From: Flavobacterium sp. CG_23.5 | GTDB lineage: Bacteria > Bacteroidota > Bacteroidia > Flavobacteriales > Flavobacteriaceae | NCBI RefSeq assembly: GCF_017875765.1 | Contig: NZ_JAGGNA010000001.1 | Location: 3,065,001 to 3,129,000, forward strand | Direction: 5' to 3' | DNA length: 64,000 nucleotides | Part shown: positions 11,605 to 21,282 of the stretch, in pieces | Layout of the letters: every line of letters begins with the position of its first letter | How positions within the stretch are numbered: position 1 is the first letter of the stretch | The notes under the pieces: model-generated | Seen by the model: only the letters and a program-made list of their open reading frames with translations | Told to the model about the DNA's origin: nothing | Databases searched by the model: none | Position numbers and translations under genes: made by a program

Positions 11605-13194
11605 TTATTCAAACTCCGATGTGAAATACAATTTAACATTCGGATATTTATTCTGTGTCATTTGAATGGTAAAGTCAGAATCGGCAAGGAACACTAATTG
11701 TCCGTATTTATCGTGGGCCAAGAATTTCTGTTTGATTCTTCTAAATTCCTTAAATTCATCACTTTTTGGATCACTAGGTTTTACCCAACAAGCTTTGTGT
11801 ACGGGAAAATTTTCATACGTACATTTTGCACCATATTCATGTTCTAATCGATATTGAATAACCTCATATTGAAGCGCGCCTACCGTTCCAATGATTTTTC
11901 TGTTATTCATTTCTAATGTAAATAATTGCGCTACACCTTCATCCATCAACTGATCAATACCTTTGTCGAGTTGTTTAGCTTTCATTGGATCTGCATTATT
12001 GATATATCTAAAATGTTCCGGAGAGAAACTTGGAATTCCTTTAAAACTCATGATTTCACCTTCGGTCAAAGTGTCTCCAATTTTAAAATTACCAGTGTCG
12101 TGTAAACCTACAATGTCACCAGGGTAGGATATATCTACAATCTCTTTCTTTTCGGCAAAAAAGGCATTTGGACTGGAAAATTTTAAATTCTTTTTTTGTC
12201 GAACGTGGTAATACGGTTTATTTCTTTCGAAAGTCCCTGAAACAATTTTTATAAACGCTAATCGGTCTCTGTGTTTAGGATCCATGTTTGCATGGATTTT
12301 GAAAACGAAACCAGACATTTTCTCTTCTTTTGGGTCCACCAATCGAGTTTCAGACTCTTTTGGTCTTGGTGATGGAGCAATTTCAACAAAACAATCTAAT
12401 AATTCTCTTACTCCAAAATTATTTAAAGCGGATCCGAAAAACACGGGTTGTAATTTTCCGTCCAAATAATCTTGACGATCAAATTTTGGATACACTTCAT
12501 CAATTAATTCTAATTCTTCACGCAAAGTATCGGCTGGTTTTTGTCCGATAATTTTTTCCAATTCAGGATTTTTAACATCCGAAAAAGCGATAGTTTCTTC
12601 AATGTTTTTACGGTTATCACCACTAAATAAGTTGATGTTTTGTTCCCATAAATTGTAAATTCCTTGGAAATCATAACCCATTCCTATCGGAAAACTAAGC
12701 GGCGTAACTTTTAGTCCTAGTTTTTGTTCCACTTCGTCCATAAGATCAAAAGCATCCTTTCCTTCGCGGTCCATCTTATTGATGAATACAATAATTGGAA
12801 TTTTGCGCAACCTACAAACCGCTACTAATTTCTCTGTTTGTTCCTCCACACCTTTGGCTACATCAATTACAACAATAACGCTATCAACGGCTGTCAAAGT
12901 TCTAAAAGTGTCCTCAGCAAAATCCTTGTGTCCGGGAGTATCGAGAATGTTTATTTTTTTGTTTTTATAATTGAATGCCAAAACCGATGTAGAAACCGAA
13001 ATCCCTCTCTGACGTTCAATTTCCATAAAGTCACTGGTAGCGCCTTTTTTTATTTTGTTGTTTTTTACAGCACCCGCTTCTTGAATAGCACCACCAAAAA
13101 GAAGCAGTTTTTCAGTAAGTGTTGTTTTTCCGGCATCAGGATGTGAGATAATCCCAAAAGTTCTTCTACGTTGTATTTCTTTTAAAAAGCTCAT
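11605..13194 (-). CDS. prfC: peptide chain release factor 3 (GTPase)
   Basis: The 529-residue product is the normal length for RF3. It shows the translational GTPase signatures: G1 SHPDAGKTTLTEKL near residue 18, G3 DTPGHKDFAEDT, and G4 NKMDREG. RF3 removes RF1/RF2 from the ribosome after peptide release. A perfect TAnnTTTG box 20 bases upstream of the ATG suggests its own promoter, and a shared bidirectional terminator lies downstream. It is a single-gene unit. Confidence 0.95.
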   Translation of the reverse strand: MSFLKEIQRRRTFGIISHPDAGKTTLTEKLLLFGGAIQEAGAVKNNKIKKGATSDFMEIERQRGISVSTSVLAFNYKNKKINILDTPGHKDFAEDTFRTLTAVDSVIVVIDVAKGVEEQTEKLVAVCRLRKIPIIVFINKMDREGKDAFDLMDEVEQKLGLKVTPLSFPIGMGYDFQGIYNLWEQNINLFSGDNRKNIEETIAFSDVKNPELEKIIGQKPADTLREELELIDEVYPKFDRQDYLDGKLQPVFFGSALNNFGVRELLDCFVEIAPSPRPKESETRLVDPKEEKMSGFVFKIHANMDPKHRDRLAFIKIVSGTFERNKPYYHVRQKKNLKFSSPNAFFAEKKEIVDISYPGDIVGLHDTGNFKIGDTLTEGEIMSFKGIPSFSPEHFRYINNADPMKAKQLDKGIDQLMDEGVAQLFTLEMNNRKIIGTVGALQYEVIQYRLEHEYGAKCTYENFPVHKACWVKPSDPKSDEFKEFRRIKQKFLAHDKYGQLVFLADSDFTIQMTQNKYPNVKLYFTSEFE

Positions 13195-13213
13195 GTATAA
13201 TATAAATAGTCTG

Positions 13214-13221
13214 CAAAAGTA
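13214..13221 (-). promoter_or_regulatory. -7 promoter box TAnnTTTG of prfC
   Basis: On the minus strand the sequence reads TACTTTTG, an exact match to the Bacteroidota -7 consensus TAnnTTTG, 20 bases upstream of the prfC ATG. I see no equally clear -33 element. Confidence 0.6.
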
Positions 13222-13335
13222 CTATTTATAAATGCCAATTAAAAAAATAGTATACTCTTAATTGCTTATGTGAATTTTGAATGCGGTAATGTGATAACTT
13301 TTATATCAAAACTGATATTGTGAAGTTTTAAAGAT

Positions 13336-13370
13336 TAAAAAAAAAGAAGGCTGCCTTTTCAGACAGCCTC
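13336..13370 (-). terminator. intrinsic terminator of the alpha-amylase gene
   Basis: On the minus strand GAGGCTG pairs with CAGCCTT across a loop of about ten bases, followed by a long T-run (nine A residues on the plus strand). It lies 16 bases beyond the amylase stop codon. Confidence 0.8.
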
Positions 13371-13385
13371 TAGAATATTTATGTT

Positions 13386-14825
13386 TTACATATTGATAGA
13401 CCAAACAGAATATCCGTTTGGCGGACACTGAATTTTTACCCATTTATCTGCTTGGGTTGTTGGTATCCAAGTTGAACTACCAGTGAAATCCTTAATTTGT
13501 GCATTGACCCAGTTAGTCTGAATCCATCTTTCCTGCCAAACGGTTGAATTGTTAATGTAAACTACTAATCCCGGATTTCCATTATATCCATTTCTTCGTG
13601 CCACATACTCATCATTATCCGCATATAAAATAGAAGTTGTACCAGTTGCTTTGTTGTTATGAATCCAGATTAAGTTGTTTAATTTTGTTTTATTCAACCA
13701 TTCTTCATAATCTCTGTAGAAAATAGTTGGATAACCTTCATGTGTTAGAATATAAGCATAAGCCAATTCTTTTTTCCAAATTTCATCTGTATCGTGGTTG
13801 GTAACGAAAGTAACCGCTTTGTAAGGGTTTCTTTTCCACATCATGTCATCATTCAACAGGGCAAGATTATTACCGTCAAAAGCATCATTCATTTTGTAAT
13901 AACAAGCAAAATCAAAAACAGAACTGTTGGCATTATTTGCCCAATCATTCAATGTATTTACGTTTGAATCCCATAATTCTCCAACGGAGAAACCACCAAC
14001 GTTTGCATTCCAACTGTTAATAACCCATGAACCAAAACCTTTTACATAATCAAATCTCCATCCATCGAATTTCATAGTGTTTTTGTAATATTTACCTACA
14101 CCATCCGTTCTCAACCACAACCAATTTTGAACATTTGACGCGGCATGGCATAAATCAGGAAATCCTCCGAATGCACCTTCGTCGTTATTTCCGAAAGAGT
14201 TTTTGTAAAAATCGGCACTAGTTCTAGGGAATTTTCCAGAGGCTACACCCGTAAAATTAGTGTACGTTTGTGTTCCTGTAAAAGGGTTGTTTTCTAATTG
14301 CCCTCCACTATTGTGATTAATTACAATATCAGCATACACTTGCATGTTTTCAGTATGTGCTTTAGTAATTAAGCTTACTAATTCTGTTTTGGAACCAAAA
14401 CGTGTTTCAATTGTGCCATTTTGATTGTAATCTCCAAAATCAAAATAGTCAGTAGGGTCGTATCCCATAGAAAAGGCGCCATTTTGTGCTTTAGATGCTG
14501 GAGGTAACCAGATTGATCCAATTCCGGCATTTGACCATTCGGTTACTTTTGTGCCAACGGTATTCCACCAAGTTCCACCTGCAGGGACATCCCAATAAAA
14601 TGCCTGCATCATAACGCCTCCTCCAGGATTTGCAACATATTTTCCTGTTGCGGAAGTTGTTACTCCGGTACTGAACGGATGTCCATCATGATGGGTTACG
14701 TTGATTACTTTGAATTGCGAAGCTGCTACTGCAGAATCTGTTACTGCATCATCATTTGAATTACACGAATAAAGGCCAATAAGTAATGCCGTTAATGCAT
14801 AAATTTTAAAATTTTGCTTTTTCAT
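13386..14825 (-). CDS. secreted lipoprotein alpha-amylase, GH13 (resembles the archaeal Thermococcales type)
   Basis: The 479-residue product has a lipoprotein signal (TALLIGLYSC, Cys21) followed by acidic residues that may direct surface export. The GH13 conserved regions are all present: DIVINH (166-171), GWRFDYVKG with nucleophile Asp259, VGELWD with acid/base Glu283, and TNHD with Asp345. The catalytic domain and C-terminal beta domain (ending YSVWSINM) align by eye with my recollection of Pyrococcus/Thermococcus extracellular alpha-amylase (subfamily GH13_7), including QAFYWDVP, GAFGGFPD and IFYRDYEEWLNK. It should cleave alpha-1,4 glucans outside the cell. No SusCD-type genes adjoin it, which is unusual for a Bacteroidota glycan enzyme. 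Confidence 0.92.
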   Translation of the reverse strand: MKKQNFKIYALTALLIGLYSCNSNDDAVTDSAVAASQFKVINVTHHDGHPFSTGVTTSATGKYVANPGGGVMMQAFYWDVPAGGTWWNTVGTKVTEWSNAGIGSIWLPPASKAQNGAFSMGYDPTDYFDFGDYNQNGTIETRFGSKTELVSLITKAHTENMQVYADIVINHNSGGQLENNPFTGTQTYTNFTGVASGKFPRTSADFYKNSFGNNDEGAFGGFPDLCHAASNVQNWLWLRTDGVGKYYKNTMKFDGWRFDYVKGFGSWVINSWNANVGGFSVGELWDSNVNTLNDWANNANSSVFDFACYYKMNDAFDGNNLALLNDDMMWKRNPYKAVTFVTNHDTDEIWKKELAYAYILTHEGYPTIFYRDYEEWLNKTKLNNLIWIHNNKATGTTSILYADNDEYVARRNGYNGNPGLVVYINNSTVWQERWIQTNWVNAQIKDFTGSSTWIPTTQADKWVKIQCPPNGYSVWSINM

Positions 14826-15586
14826 AAACTTAATAATTTTGGTTAGGTAATAGATTTGGTTAATGGCGATTAGATAAAATAGAAGGACTTTATTTTTTTC
14901 TTTAATAAGTAATAGTGGTACTATTCTTTTTTATATTAAAATGAAAAAAAATATACTAAAAAAATAATTTTAATTTATTTTTTAGGTCTAATTTTAATTA
15001 AATTGCTAATTATTTATCTAATTTACACAAATAACAATACTTCTTACATCGAGTGCTGTAATCTTCTTTACGAAAACGTAATAGTGTTAAGAACTTTTTT
15101 TAAAATGCAGTTTTAGAGGAAGGTTTTAATGATTTTTAATTTTGTTTTCAATCGTAAATATTCATGCAATTAGTTTTCGCTTTTTTAGACAAATAAATGC
15201 TCGATAAAATAAGTTGAAAAAAAATAGTAATTAAAAACGCATAGGAAGGTTTGCTTGTAGTTTGACTTTTATAAAGTGGAATTCCTGTTCTTATCCATTT
15301 TAATCTAAATATTTAGTGAGTAAATATGACTTTTAGGAAGTATTTAAACTAATAAATTAATGCGTTTTACAATTTTTTGTTAATAGTACAAAGGAAACTT
15401 GTATTATGTAATTGAATTGTTATTTTTGTTGGTTTTAAGTTTAAAGAATTGTAAGTAATTGTATTATAAATTCCACTCTTTTCTTGATTCTTAAAGTGTA
15501 TATTTGGCCAAAATTAAAAGGTCCTTTTTTAGATAAATTAAAAAAAGAAAACTAACGATACATTACGCTAATAATAAATTATAAAA
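14826..15586. other. 761-base divergent intergenic region between amylase and the parvulin gene
   Basis: This stretch is very AT-rich, with many poly-A and poly-T tracts. It must contain the promoters of both divergent genes, but I found no exact TAnnTTTG box that would fix either. One short near-palindrome, ACGAAAACGT near 15070, could be half of a LacI-type operator for the amylase; this is weak. No ORF or RNA gene is apparent. Confidence 0.4.
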
Positions 15587-17014
15587 ATGCCATTAAAAAC
15601 ATTACAAATGAGATCCATAAACAATAAAATTGCATTAACATTTTTTCTTTTACTGTTTTCAAGTGCGATTACAAGAGCGCAAGAAATTATTAAAGATAGT
15701 GCGGTTGTTTCTGTTAAAAAAATACAATCCAATCAAAAACAAAAAATAGACGGTGTAATTGCAACAGTTGGAGATTATATAATTTTAGATTCTGATATCG
15801 ACAAATCGTATTTGGAAATTTCAGGACAAGGAGGTTCTGTAAAAGATATTACAAGATGTCAAATGTTAGGTAAATTATTGGAAGACAAATTATATGCACA
15901 TCAAGCGGTACAAGACAGTATTAAGGTAAGCGATTCTGAAATAAAAGGCATGATGGATGATCGGGTGAACTATATGACAGAACAATTAGGATCGCTGGAT
16001 AAAGTAGTGAAGTATTACAAGAAAAATAATGAGGAAGAGTTTAGAACTTATTTCTTTGATGTTTTGAAAGAGCAGAAATTGACTTCTGAAATGCAAAAAA
16101 AGATTGTCGATGGAGTAGAAATAACTCCAGAAGAAGTGCGTAATTTTTTCAAAAAAATACCTGCTGCCGATCTTCCTACTTTTGGTGCCGAAATGGAAGT
16201 AGCACAAATTATTGTGACTCCTAAAGTTTCTGATGCCGATAAGCAAAAAGTTATTGAGAGACTGAATGGTTACAAAAAAGAATGCCAAGATGGCGCTAGT
16301 TTTGCTACAAAAGCAGTGCTATATTCACAAGATCCGGGTTCCAGTTCAAATGGTGGGTATTACAAAATGAATAGAAAAACTCCATTTGTAAAAGAGTTTA
16401 AAGACGTTGCTTTTAGTCTTGCAGAAGGAGAAATTTCTGCTCCTTTTGAAACTGATTTTGGTTTTCATATTATTTATGTTGAAAAGATAAAAGGGCAAGA
16501 AGTTGAATTGCGTCATATATTATTGACTCCAGCAGTTTCAGAAGAATCTATGAAAGAAGCCAAGGATAAAATTGAATTAATCAGAAAAAAGATTGAAGAC
16601 AAGGAGCTTACTTTCGCTGATGCAGCAAGAGCTTCGTCAGATGAAAAAGAAACCAGATTAAATGGTGGTGCTTTGATCAATCCGAAAACTCAAGATACGC
16701 GCTTTGAATTAACAAAAATGGATCCTAGTTTATACAGTCAAGTTTCGAATTTGAAAGAAGGAGAAATTTCTTTGCCAATAATGGAAGATCAACAAGGCAA
16801 GAAAAAATATAAATTGATTACCGTTACAAATAGAATAGATGAACATACGGCGGATTACGCTAAGGATTATATCAAAATTAAAGATTTAGCTTTAAAAGAA
16901 AAACAAATCAAAGCTATTGGAAAATGGTTTGATGAGAAAATAAAACAAACATATATTAAAATTATTGGAGAATACAGAGATTGTGCTTTCACGAACAATT
17001 GGTTGAAAAAATAA
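15587..17014 (+). CDS. periplasmic peptidyl-prolyl isomerase / SurA-like chaperone with two parvulin domains
   Basis: The 475-residue product has an N-terminal signal peptide (hydrophobic stretch IALTFFLLLFSSAITRAQ), a SurA-type N-terminal helical region (VIATVGDYIILDSDID), and two rotamase (PpiC) domains. The first contains QDPGSSSNGGYY near residue 255, and the second the HILLTPAVS / GGALINP segments. Such proteins help outer-membrane proteins fold in the periplasm. An alternative ATG at 15608 removes seven residues and gives a more ordinary signal peptide. A terminator follows, then moxR. Confidence 0.88.
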   Translation: MPLKTLQMRSINNKIALTFFLLLFSSAITRAQEIIKDSAVVSVKKIQSNQKQKIDGVIATVGDYIILDSDIDKSYLEISGQGGSVKDITRCQMLGKLLEDKLYAHQAVQDSIKVSDSEIKGMMDDRVNYMTEQLGSLDKVVKYYKKNNEEEFRTYFFDVLKEQKLTSEMQKKIVDGVEITPEEVRNFFKKIPAADLPTFGAEMEVAQIIVTPKVSDADKQKVIERLNGYKKECQDGASFATKAVLYSQDPGSSSNGGYYKMNRKTPFVKEFKDVAFSLAEGEISAPFETDFGFHIIYVEKIKGQEVELRHILLTPAVSEESMKEAKDKIELIRKKIEDKELTFADAARASSDEKETRLNGGALINPKTQDTRFELTKMDPSLYSQVSNLKEGEISLPIMEDQQGKKKYKLITVTNRIDEHTADYAKDYIKIKDLALKEKQIKAIGKWFDEKIKQTYIKIIGEYRDCAFTNNWLKK

Positions 17015-17031
17015 TTTTTTTAAAATAAATA

Positions 17032-17073
17032 AAAAGGGTTAGCTTTATGAATTCATATCGCTAACCCTTTTTT
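17032..17073 (+). terminator. intrinsic terminator after the parvulin gene
   Basis: AAAAGGGTTAGC pairs with GCTAACCCTTTT across a loop of about 16 bases, followed by T residues. It lies only about 20 bases before the moxR ATG, so readthrough or a promoter overlapping the hairpin would be needed to express moxR. Confidence 0.85.
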
Positions 17074-17093
17074 AATTTAATAAACATTCAAAA

Positions 17094-18047
17094 ATGTCTG
17101 ACGTAGCAGCAATACATAACTTAGTACAAAAACGAAACGAGCTAAAAAACGAAATAGCAAAAATCATTGTGGGTCAGGATGCAGTGGTAGATCAAATTTT
17201 ACTTTGTATTTTTTCTGGCGGTCATGCTTTGTTAGTTGGAGTTCCCGGATTGGCCAAGACATTGATGGTGAACACGCTTGCGCTTGCATTGGGACTTGAT
17301 TTTAAAAGAATCCAATTTACACCAGATTTAATGCCTTCGGATATACTTGGTAGTGAAATATTAGATGAAAGTCGTAAATTCAAATTTATAAAAGGACCTG
17401 TTTTTTCGAATATTATTCTGGCAGATGAAATAAACAGAACACCGCCAAAAACACAAGCTGCTTTGCTTGAAGCGATGCAGGAGCGTTCCGTTACCATTGC
17501 CGGTGAGAATTATAAATTAGACTTGCCATATTTTGTTTTGGCTACCCAAAATCCTATTGAACAAGAGGGAACTTATCCTTTGCCTGAAGCGCAGTTGGAC
17601 CGATTTATGTTTGCCATAAAACTTGAATATCCTTCTTTTCAAGAAGAAGTTCTAGTGGTAAAGCGAACCACTTCCGATTCAGTTAATACAATAAATCCGC
17701 TATTTACATCACAAGATATAATAGATTTCCAACAATTGATACGTCGCATTCCTGTTGCAGATAATGTCATCGAATATGCAGTGACTTTGGTCAGTAAGAC
17801 AAGACCGGATAATTCACTGTCAAACGAATTTGTCAAGAATTATTTAGACTGGGGAGCGGGTCCTAGAGCTTCTCAAAATTTAATTTTGGCTGCGAAAGCG
17901 AACGCCGCTTTTAATGGTAAGTTTTCTCCAGATATTGAAGATGTAAAAGCAGTTGCAGTAGGGATACTTCGTCATAGAATAATTAAAAACTATAAAGCAG
18001 ATGCTGAAGGTGTAACTGAAGAAATGATAATTGCTAAATTGCTTTAA
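17094..18047 (+). CDS. MoxR-family AAA+ ATPase
   Basis: The 317-residue product matches MoxR/RavA-type AAA+ ATPases. Walker A is GVPGLAKT near residue 47, Walker B is IILADEINR near 108, and the sensor region ATQNPIEQEGTYPLPEAQLDRF is intact. These proteins act as chaperones, usually with DUF58 and von Willebrand A domain (Bat) proteins encoded next door. Here no such partner follows; the next gene is acnB, 336 bases on. The partner genes may lie elsewhere. Confidence 0.93.
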   Translation: MSDVAAIHNLVQKRNELKNEIAKIIVGQDAVVDQILLCIFSGGHALLVGVPGLAKTLMVNTLALALGLDFKRIQFTPDLMPSDILGSEILDESRKFKFIKGPVFSNIILADEINRTPPKTQAALLEAMQERSVTIAGENYKLDLPYFVLATQNPIEQEGTYPLPEAQLDRFMFAIKLEYPSFQEEVLVVKRTTSDSVNTINPLFTSQDIIDFQQLIRRIPVADNVIEYAVTLVSKTRPDNSLSNEFVKNYLDWGAGPRASQNLILAAKANAAFNGKFSPDIEDVKAVAVGILRHRIIKNYKADAEGVTEEMIIAKLL

Positions 18048-18322
18048 AATGTATTTTTTGGTCGTTTTAGGGTTGAATTTTATTCTGAACTATAACGTTT
18101 TCTTGTTTGTGATGATTTTTGGAATTTAGGAATAATACGATTACAAATGATTAATTATGGATTAATCATTAAAATGTTAAATTTTTTGCATTTCTATAAT
18201 TATACGTATTAAAAATTAGTATCTGGCAATAATAATTTTTGAAAAGTCCACTTCTATTCAATTTTTTTTAATTCTCATCTTAAATTCGTTAATTTGCATT
18301 ACGAAAAAAACACCGAGATATT

Positions 18323-18364
18323 ATGGCTTTTGATTTTGAGATAATCAATAAAATCAGCCTTTAA
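18323..18364 (+). other. 13-codon leader ORF resembling the N-terminus of the downstream aconitase
   Basis: ATG at 18323 opens MAFDFEIINKISL followed by TAA, 19 bases before the acnB start. The aconitase gene at 21283 begins [13 protein letters not shown]. The first 12 bases are identical, and most of the following codons differ only at one or two positions. The ORF could be a relic of the second aconitase's 5' end, left when acnB came to lie in front of it, or a short translated leader. It is too short to be decided by reading. Confidence 0.5.
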
Positions 18365-18383
18365 CATTGAAAAGAATTCTATT

Positions 18384-21155
18384 ATGAACATTTATAACGA
18401 TTATCTACAAGAAATCGAAGAACGAAAAGTTCAAGGGCTTAACCCAAAGCCTATTGATGGTGCTGAATTGCTAAGCGCAATCATTACACAAATTAAAGAT
18501 TCAGATAACGCAGATCGCGAAGAATCTCTTAAATTCTTTATTTATAATACTGTTCCAGGAACGACTCCTGCTGCTGGAGTGAAAGCTATGTTTCTAAAGG
18601 AAATTATCCTCGGAGAATCTGTAGTAAAAGAAATTAGTCCTGCTTTTGCATTTGAATTATTATCACATATGAAAGGTGGTCCTTCGATTGAGGTGTTACT
18701 TGATTTAGGTTTAGGTAATGAGGTTGCTATTGCAAAAGAAGCATCAATGGTTCTTAAAACTCAATTTTTTCTATACGAGGCTGATACAGCTCGTTTAGAA
18801 GTAGCATATAAAAGTGGTAACGAAATTGCTAAAGATATTTTAGAGAGCTATGCAAAGGCTGAGTTCTTTACAAAACTTCCAGAGGTAGTAGAAGAGATTA
18901 AGGTAGTTACTTATATTGCTGGTGAAGGAGATATTTCAACTGATTTACTTTCTCCAGGTAACCAAGCGCACTCAAGATCTGATCGTGAACTTCATGGTAA
19001 ATGTTTGATTTCCCCTGCAGCACAAGATGAAATTAAAGCGCTACAAGCACAACATCCTGATAAAAGTGTGATGCTGATTGCTGAAAAAGGGACTATGGGT
19101 GTGGGATCTTCAAGAATGTCAGGTGTGAATAATGTGGCGCTTTGGACTGGTAAAAAAGCAAGTCCTTATGTTCCTTTTATTAATATTGCTCCAATCGTAG
19201 CAGGAACAAACGGGATTTCTCCAATTTTCCTTACTACTGTAGATGTTACGGGTGGTATTGGTCTAGACCTTAAAAACTGGGTAAAAGTACTTGATGAAAA
19301 AGGGAACCCTGTTCGCAACGAAAGTGGCGATGTTGTTCTCGAAGAAGCCTATTCTGTTGCTACAGGAACTGTTCTTACGATTAATACAAAAACGAAGAAA
19401 TTGTATAATGGCAATACCGAATTGATTGATATTTCTAAGGCATTTACACCTCAGAAAATGGAATTTATCAAGGCTGGCGGATCTTATGCGATTGTTTTTG
19501 GAAAAAAATTACAAACGTTTGCCTCTAAGACATTAGGAATTGCTATTGTTCCTGTTTTTGCTCCATCAAAAGAAGTTTCTATTGAAGGACAAGGGCTTAC
19601 AGCAGTAGAAAAAATATTTAATAAAAATGCTGTTGGTACAACTCCAGGGAAAGTGTTACACGCTGGTTCTGATGTACGTGTTACAGTAAATATTGTTGGT
19701 TCACAAGATACGACTGGTTTGATGACTTCTCAAGAATTGGAGTCTATGGCCGCTACTGTGATTTCGCCAATTGTTGACGGTGCGTACCAATCAGGTTGTC
19801 ATACAGCCTCAGTTTGGGATAATAAGTCTAAGGCAAATATTCCTAGATTAATGAAGTTCATGAACGACTTCGGTTTGATTACCGCTCGTGACCCAAAAGG
19901 GAAGTATCTTGCAATGACTGATGTAATTCATAAGGTACTTAATGATATTACTGTTGATGAGTGGGCAATTATTATTGGAGGTGACTCTCACACAAGAATG
20001 TCAAAAGGGGTTGCTTTTGGTGCAGATTCAGGAACAGTTGCTCTTGCACTTGCTACTGGAGAAGCTTCAATGCCAATTCCAGAGTCCGTAAAAGTTACCT
20101 TCAAAGGGGATATGAAAACGTACATGGATTTCCGTGATGTGGTTCACGCTACTCAATCTCAAATGTTGAAGCAATTTGGTGGAGAGAATGTGTTCCAAGG
20201 TAGAATCATTGAGGTTCACTTAGGAACTCTTACCGCTGATCAAGCATTTACTTTTACAGACTGGACGGCAGAGATGAAAGCGAAAGCTTCTATCTGTATT
20301 TCTGAGGATGAAACTTTGATCGAATCATTAATGATCGCTAAGCGAAGAATCCAGATTATGATAGACAAAGGAATGGATAATGCTAAGCAAGTTCTTAAAG
20401 GTTTGATTACAATTGCTGATAATAGAATTGCAGCCATTAGATCAGGTGATAAACCAGCTTTAACTCCAGATGCAAATGCAAAGTATTATGCTGAAGTTGT
20501 TATTGATCTTGATATGGTTGAAGAGCCAATGATTGCAGATCCGGATGTTAATAATGCAGACGTTTCTAAACGATACACACACGATACTATTAGACCTCTT
20601 TCTTTTTATGGAGGAGTTAAAAAGGTAGATCTTGGTTTTGTTGGCTCTTGTATGGTTCACAAAGGAGATTTGAAAATTCTTTCTCAAATGCTTAAGAATA
20701 TAGATGAGCAATTTGGTAAGGTAGAGTTTAAAGCGCCACTTGTAGTAGCGCCACCAACTTATAACATCGTTGATGAACTGAAAGCGGAAGGGGACTGGGA
20801 AGTTTTACAAAAGTATTCAGGTTTCGAATTTGACGATAATGCTCCAAAAGGCGTGGCACGTACTGGATATGAAAATATTCTTTACCTAGAGCGTCCTGGA
20901 TGCAACTTATGTATGGGTAACCAAGAAAAAGCAGAAAAAGGGGATACAGTAATGGCAACTTCTACTCGTCTTTTCCAAGGAAGAGTTGTAGAAGATTCTG
21001 AAGGTAAAAAAGGAGAATCTTTACTTTCCTCAACACCTGTTGTCGTATTGTCGACAATCTTAGGTAGAACACCTACGATGGACGAGTATAAAGCTGCAGT
21101 AAAAGGTATTAATCTGACACAATTTGCACCCTCTCATAAATTGTTAGTTATATAA
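18384..21155 (+). CDS. acnB: aconitate hydratase B (bifunctional aconitase / 2-methylisocitrate dehydratase type)
   Basis: The 923-residue product has the AcnB length and domain order: an N-terminal HEAT-like domain, a swivel domain, then the catalytic domain. Cluster-ligand segments are visible as QSGCHTASVW near residue 470 and GCNLCMGNQEKAEKG near 835, along with GGDSHTRMSKG. It interconverts citrate and isocitrate in the TCA cycle; in some bacteria AcnB also processes 2-methylcitrate intermediates. The gene is followed by a terminator and then by a second, structurally different aconitase. Confidence 0.96.
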   Translation: MNIYNDYLQEIEERKVQGLNPKPIDGAELLSAIITQIKDSDNADREESLKFFIYNTVPGTTPAAGVKAMFLKEIILGESVVKEISPAFAFELLSHMKGGPSIEVLLDLGLGNEVAIAKEASMVLKTQFFLYEADTARLEVAYKSGNEIAKDILESYAKAEFFTKLPEVVEEIKVVTYIAGEGDISTDLLSPGNQAHSRSDRELHGKCLISPAAQDEIKALQAQHPDKSVMLIAEKGTMGVGSSRMSGVNNVALWTGKKASPYVPFINIAPIVAGTNGISPIFLTTVDVTGGIGLDLKNWVKVLDEKGNPVRNESGDVVLEEAYSVATGTVLTINTKTKKLYNGNTELIDISKAFTPQKMEFIKAGGSYAIVFGKKLQTFASKTLGIAIVPVFAPSKEVSIEGQGLTAVEKIFNKNAVGTTPGKVLHAGSDVRVTVNIVGSQDTTGLMTSQELESMAATVISPIVDGAYQSGCHTASVWDNKSKANIPRLMKFMNDFGLITARDPKGKYLAMTDVIHKVLNDITVDEWAIIIGGDSHTRMSKGVAFGADSGTVALALATGEASMPIPESVKVTFKGDMKTYMDFRDVVHATQSQMLKQFGGENVFQGRIIEVHLGTLTADQAFTFTDWTAEMKAKASICISEDETLIESLMIAKRRIQIMIDKGMDNAKQVLKGLITIADNRIAAIRSGDKPALTPDANAKYYAEVVIDLDMVEEPMIADPDVNNADVSKRYTHDTIRPLSFYGGVKKVDLGFVGSCMVHKGDLKILSQMLKNIDEQFGKVEFKAPLVVAPPTYNIVDELKAEGDWEVLQKYSGFEFDDNAPKGVARTGYENILYLERPGCNLCMGNQEKAEKGDTVMATSTRLFQGRVVEDSEGKKGESLLSSTPVVVLSTILGRTPTMDEYKAAVKGINLTQFAPSHKLLVI

Positions 21156-21180
21156 CCACTAAGATTAGTTATTTATATCT

Positions 21181-21212
21181 AAAAGCCTGAGTCTACGATT
21201 CAGGCTTTTTTT
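21181..21212 (+). terminator. intrinsic terminator after acnB
   Basis: AAGCCTGA pairs with TCAGGCTT around an 8-base loop, followed by seven T residues, 25 bases after the acnB stop. It separates the two aconitase genes into distinct transcription units. Confidence 0.9.
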
Positions 21213-21282
21213 ATTTTTATAGCTCCTGTATTTTTTGTACCTTGTGAAGTCTAAAAAACAATAATAAAAAACAATTATATAT

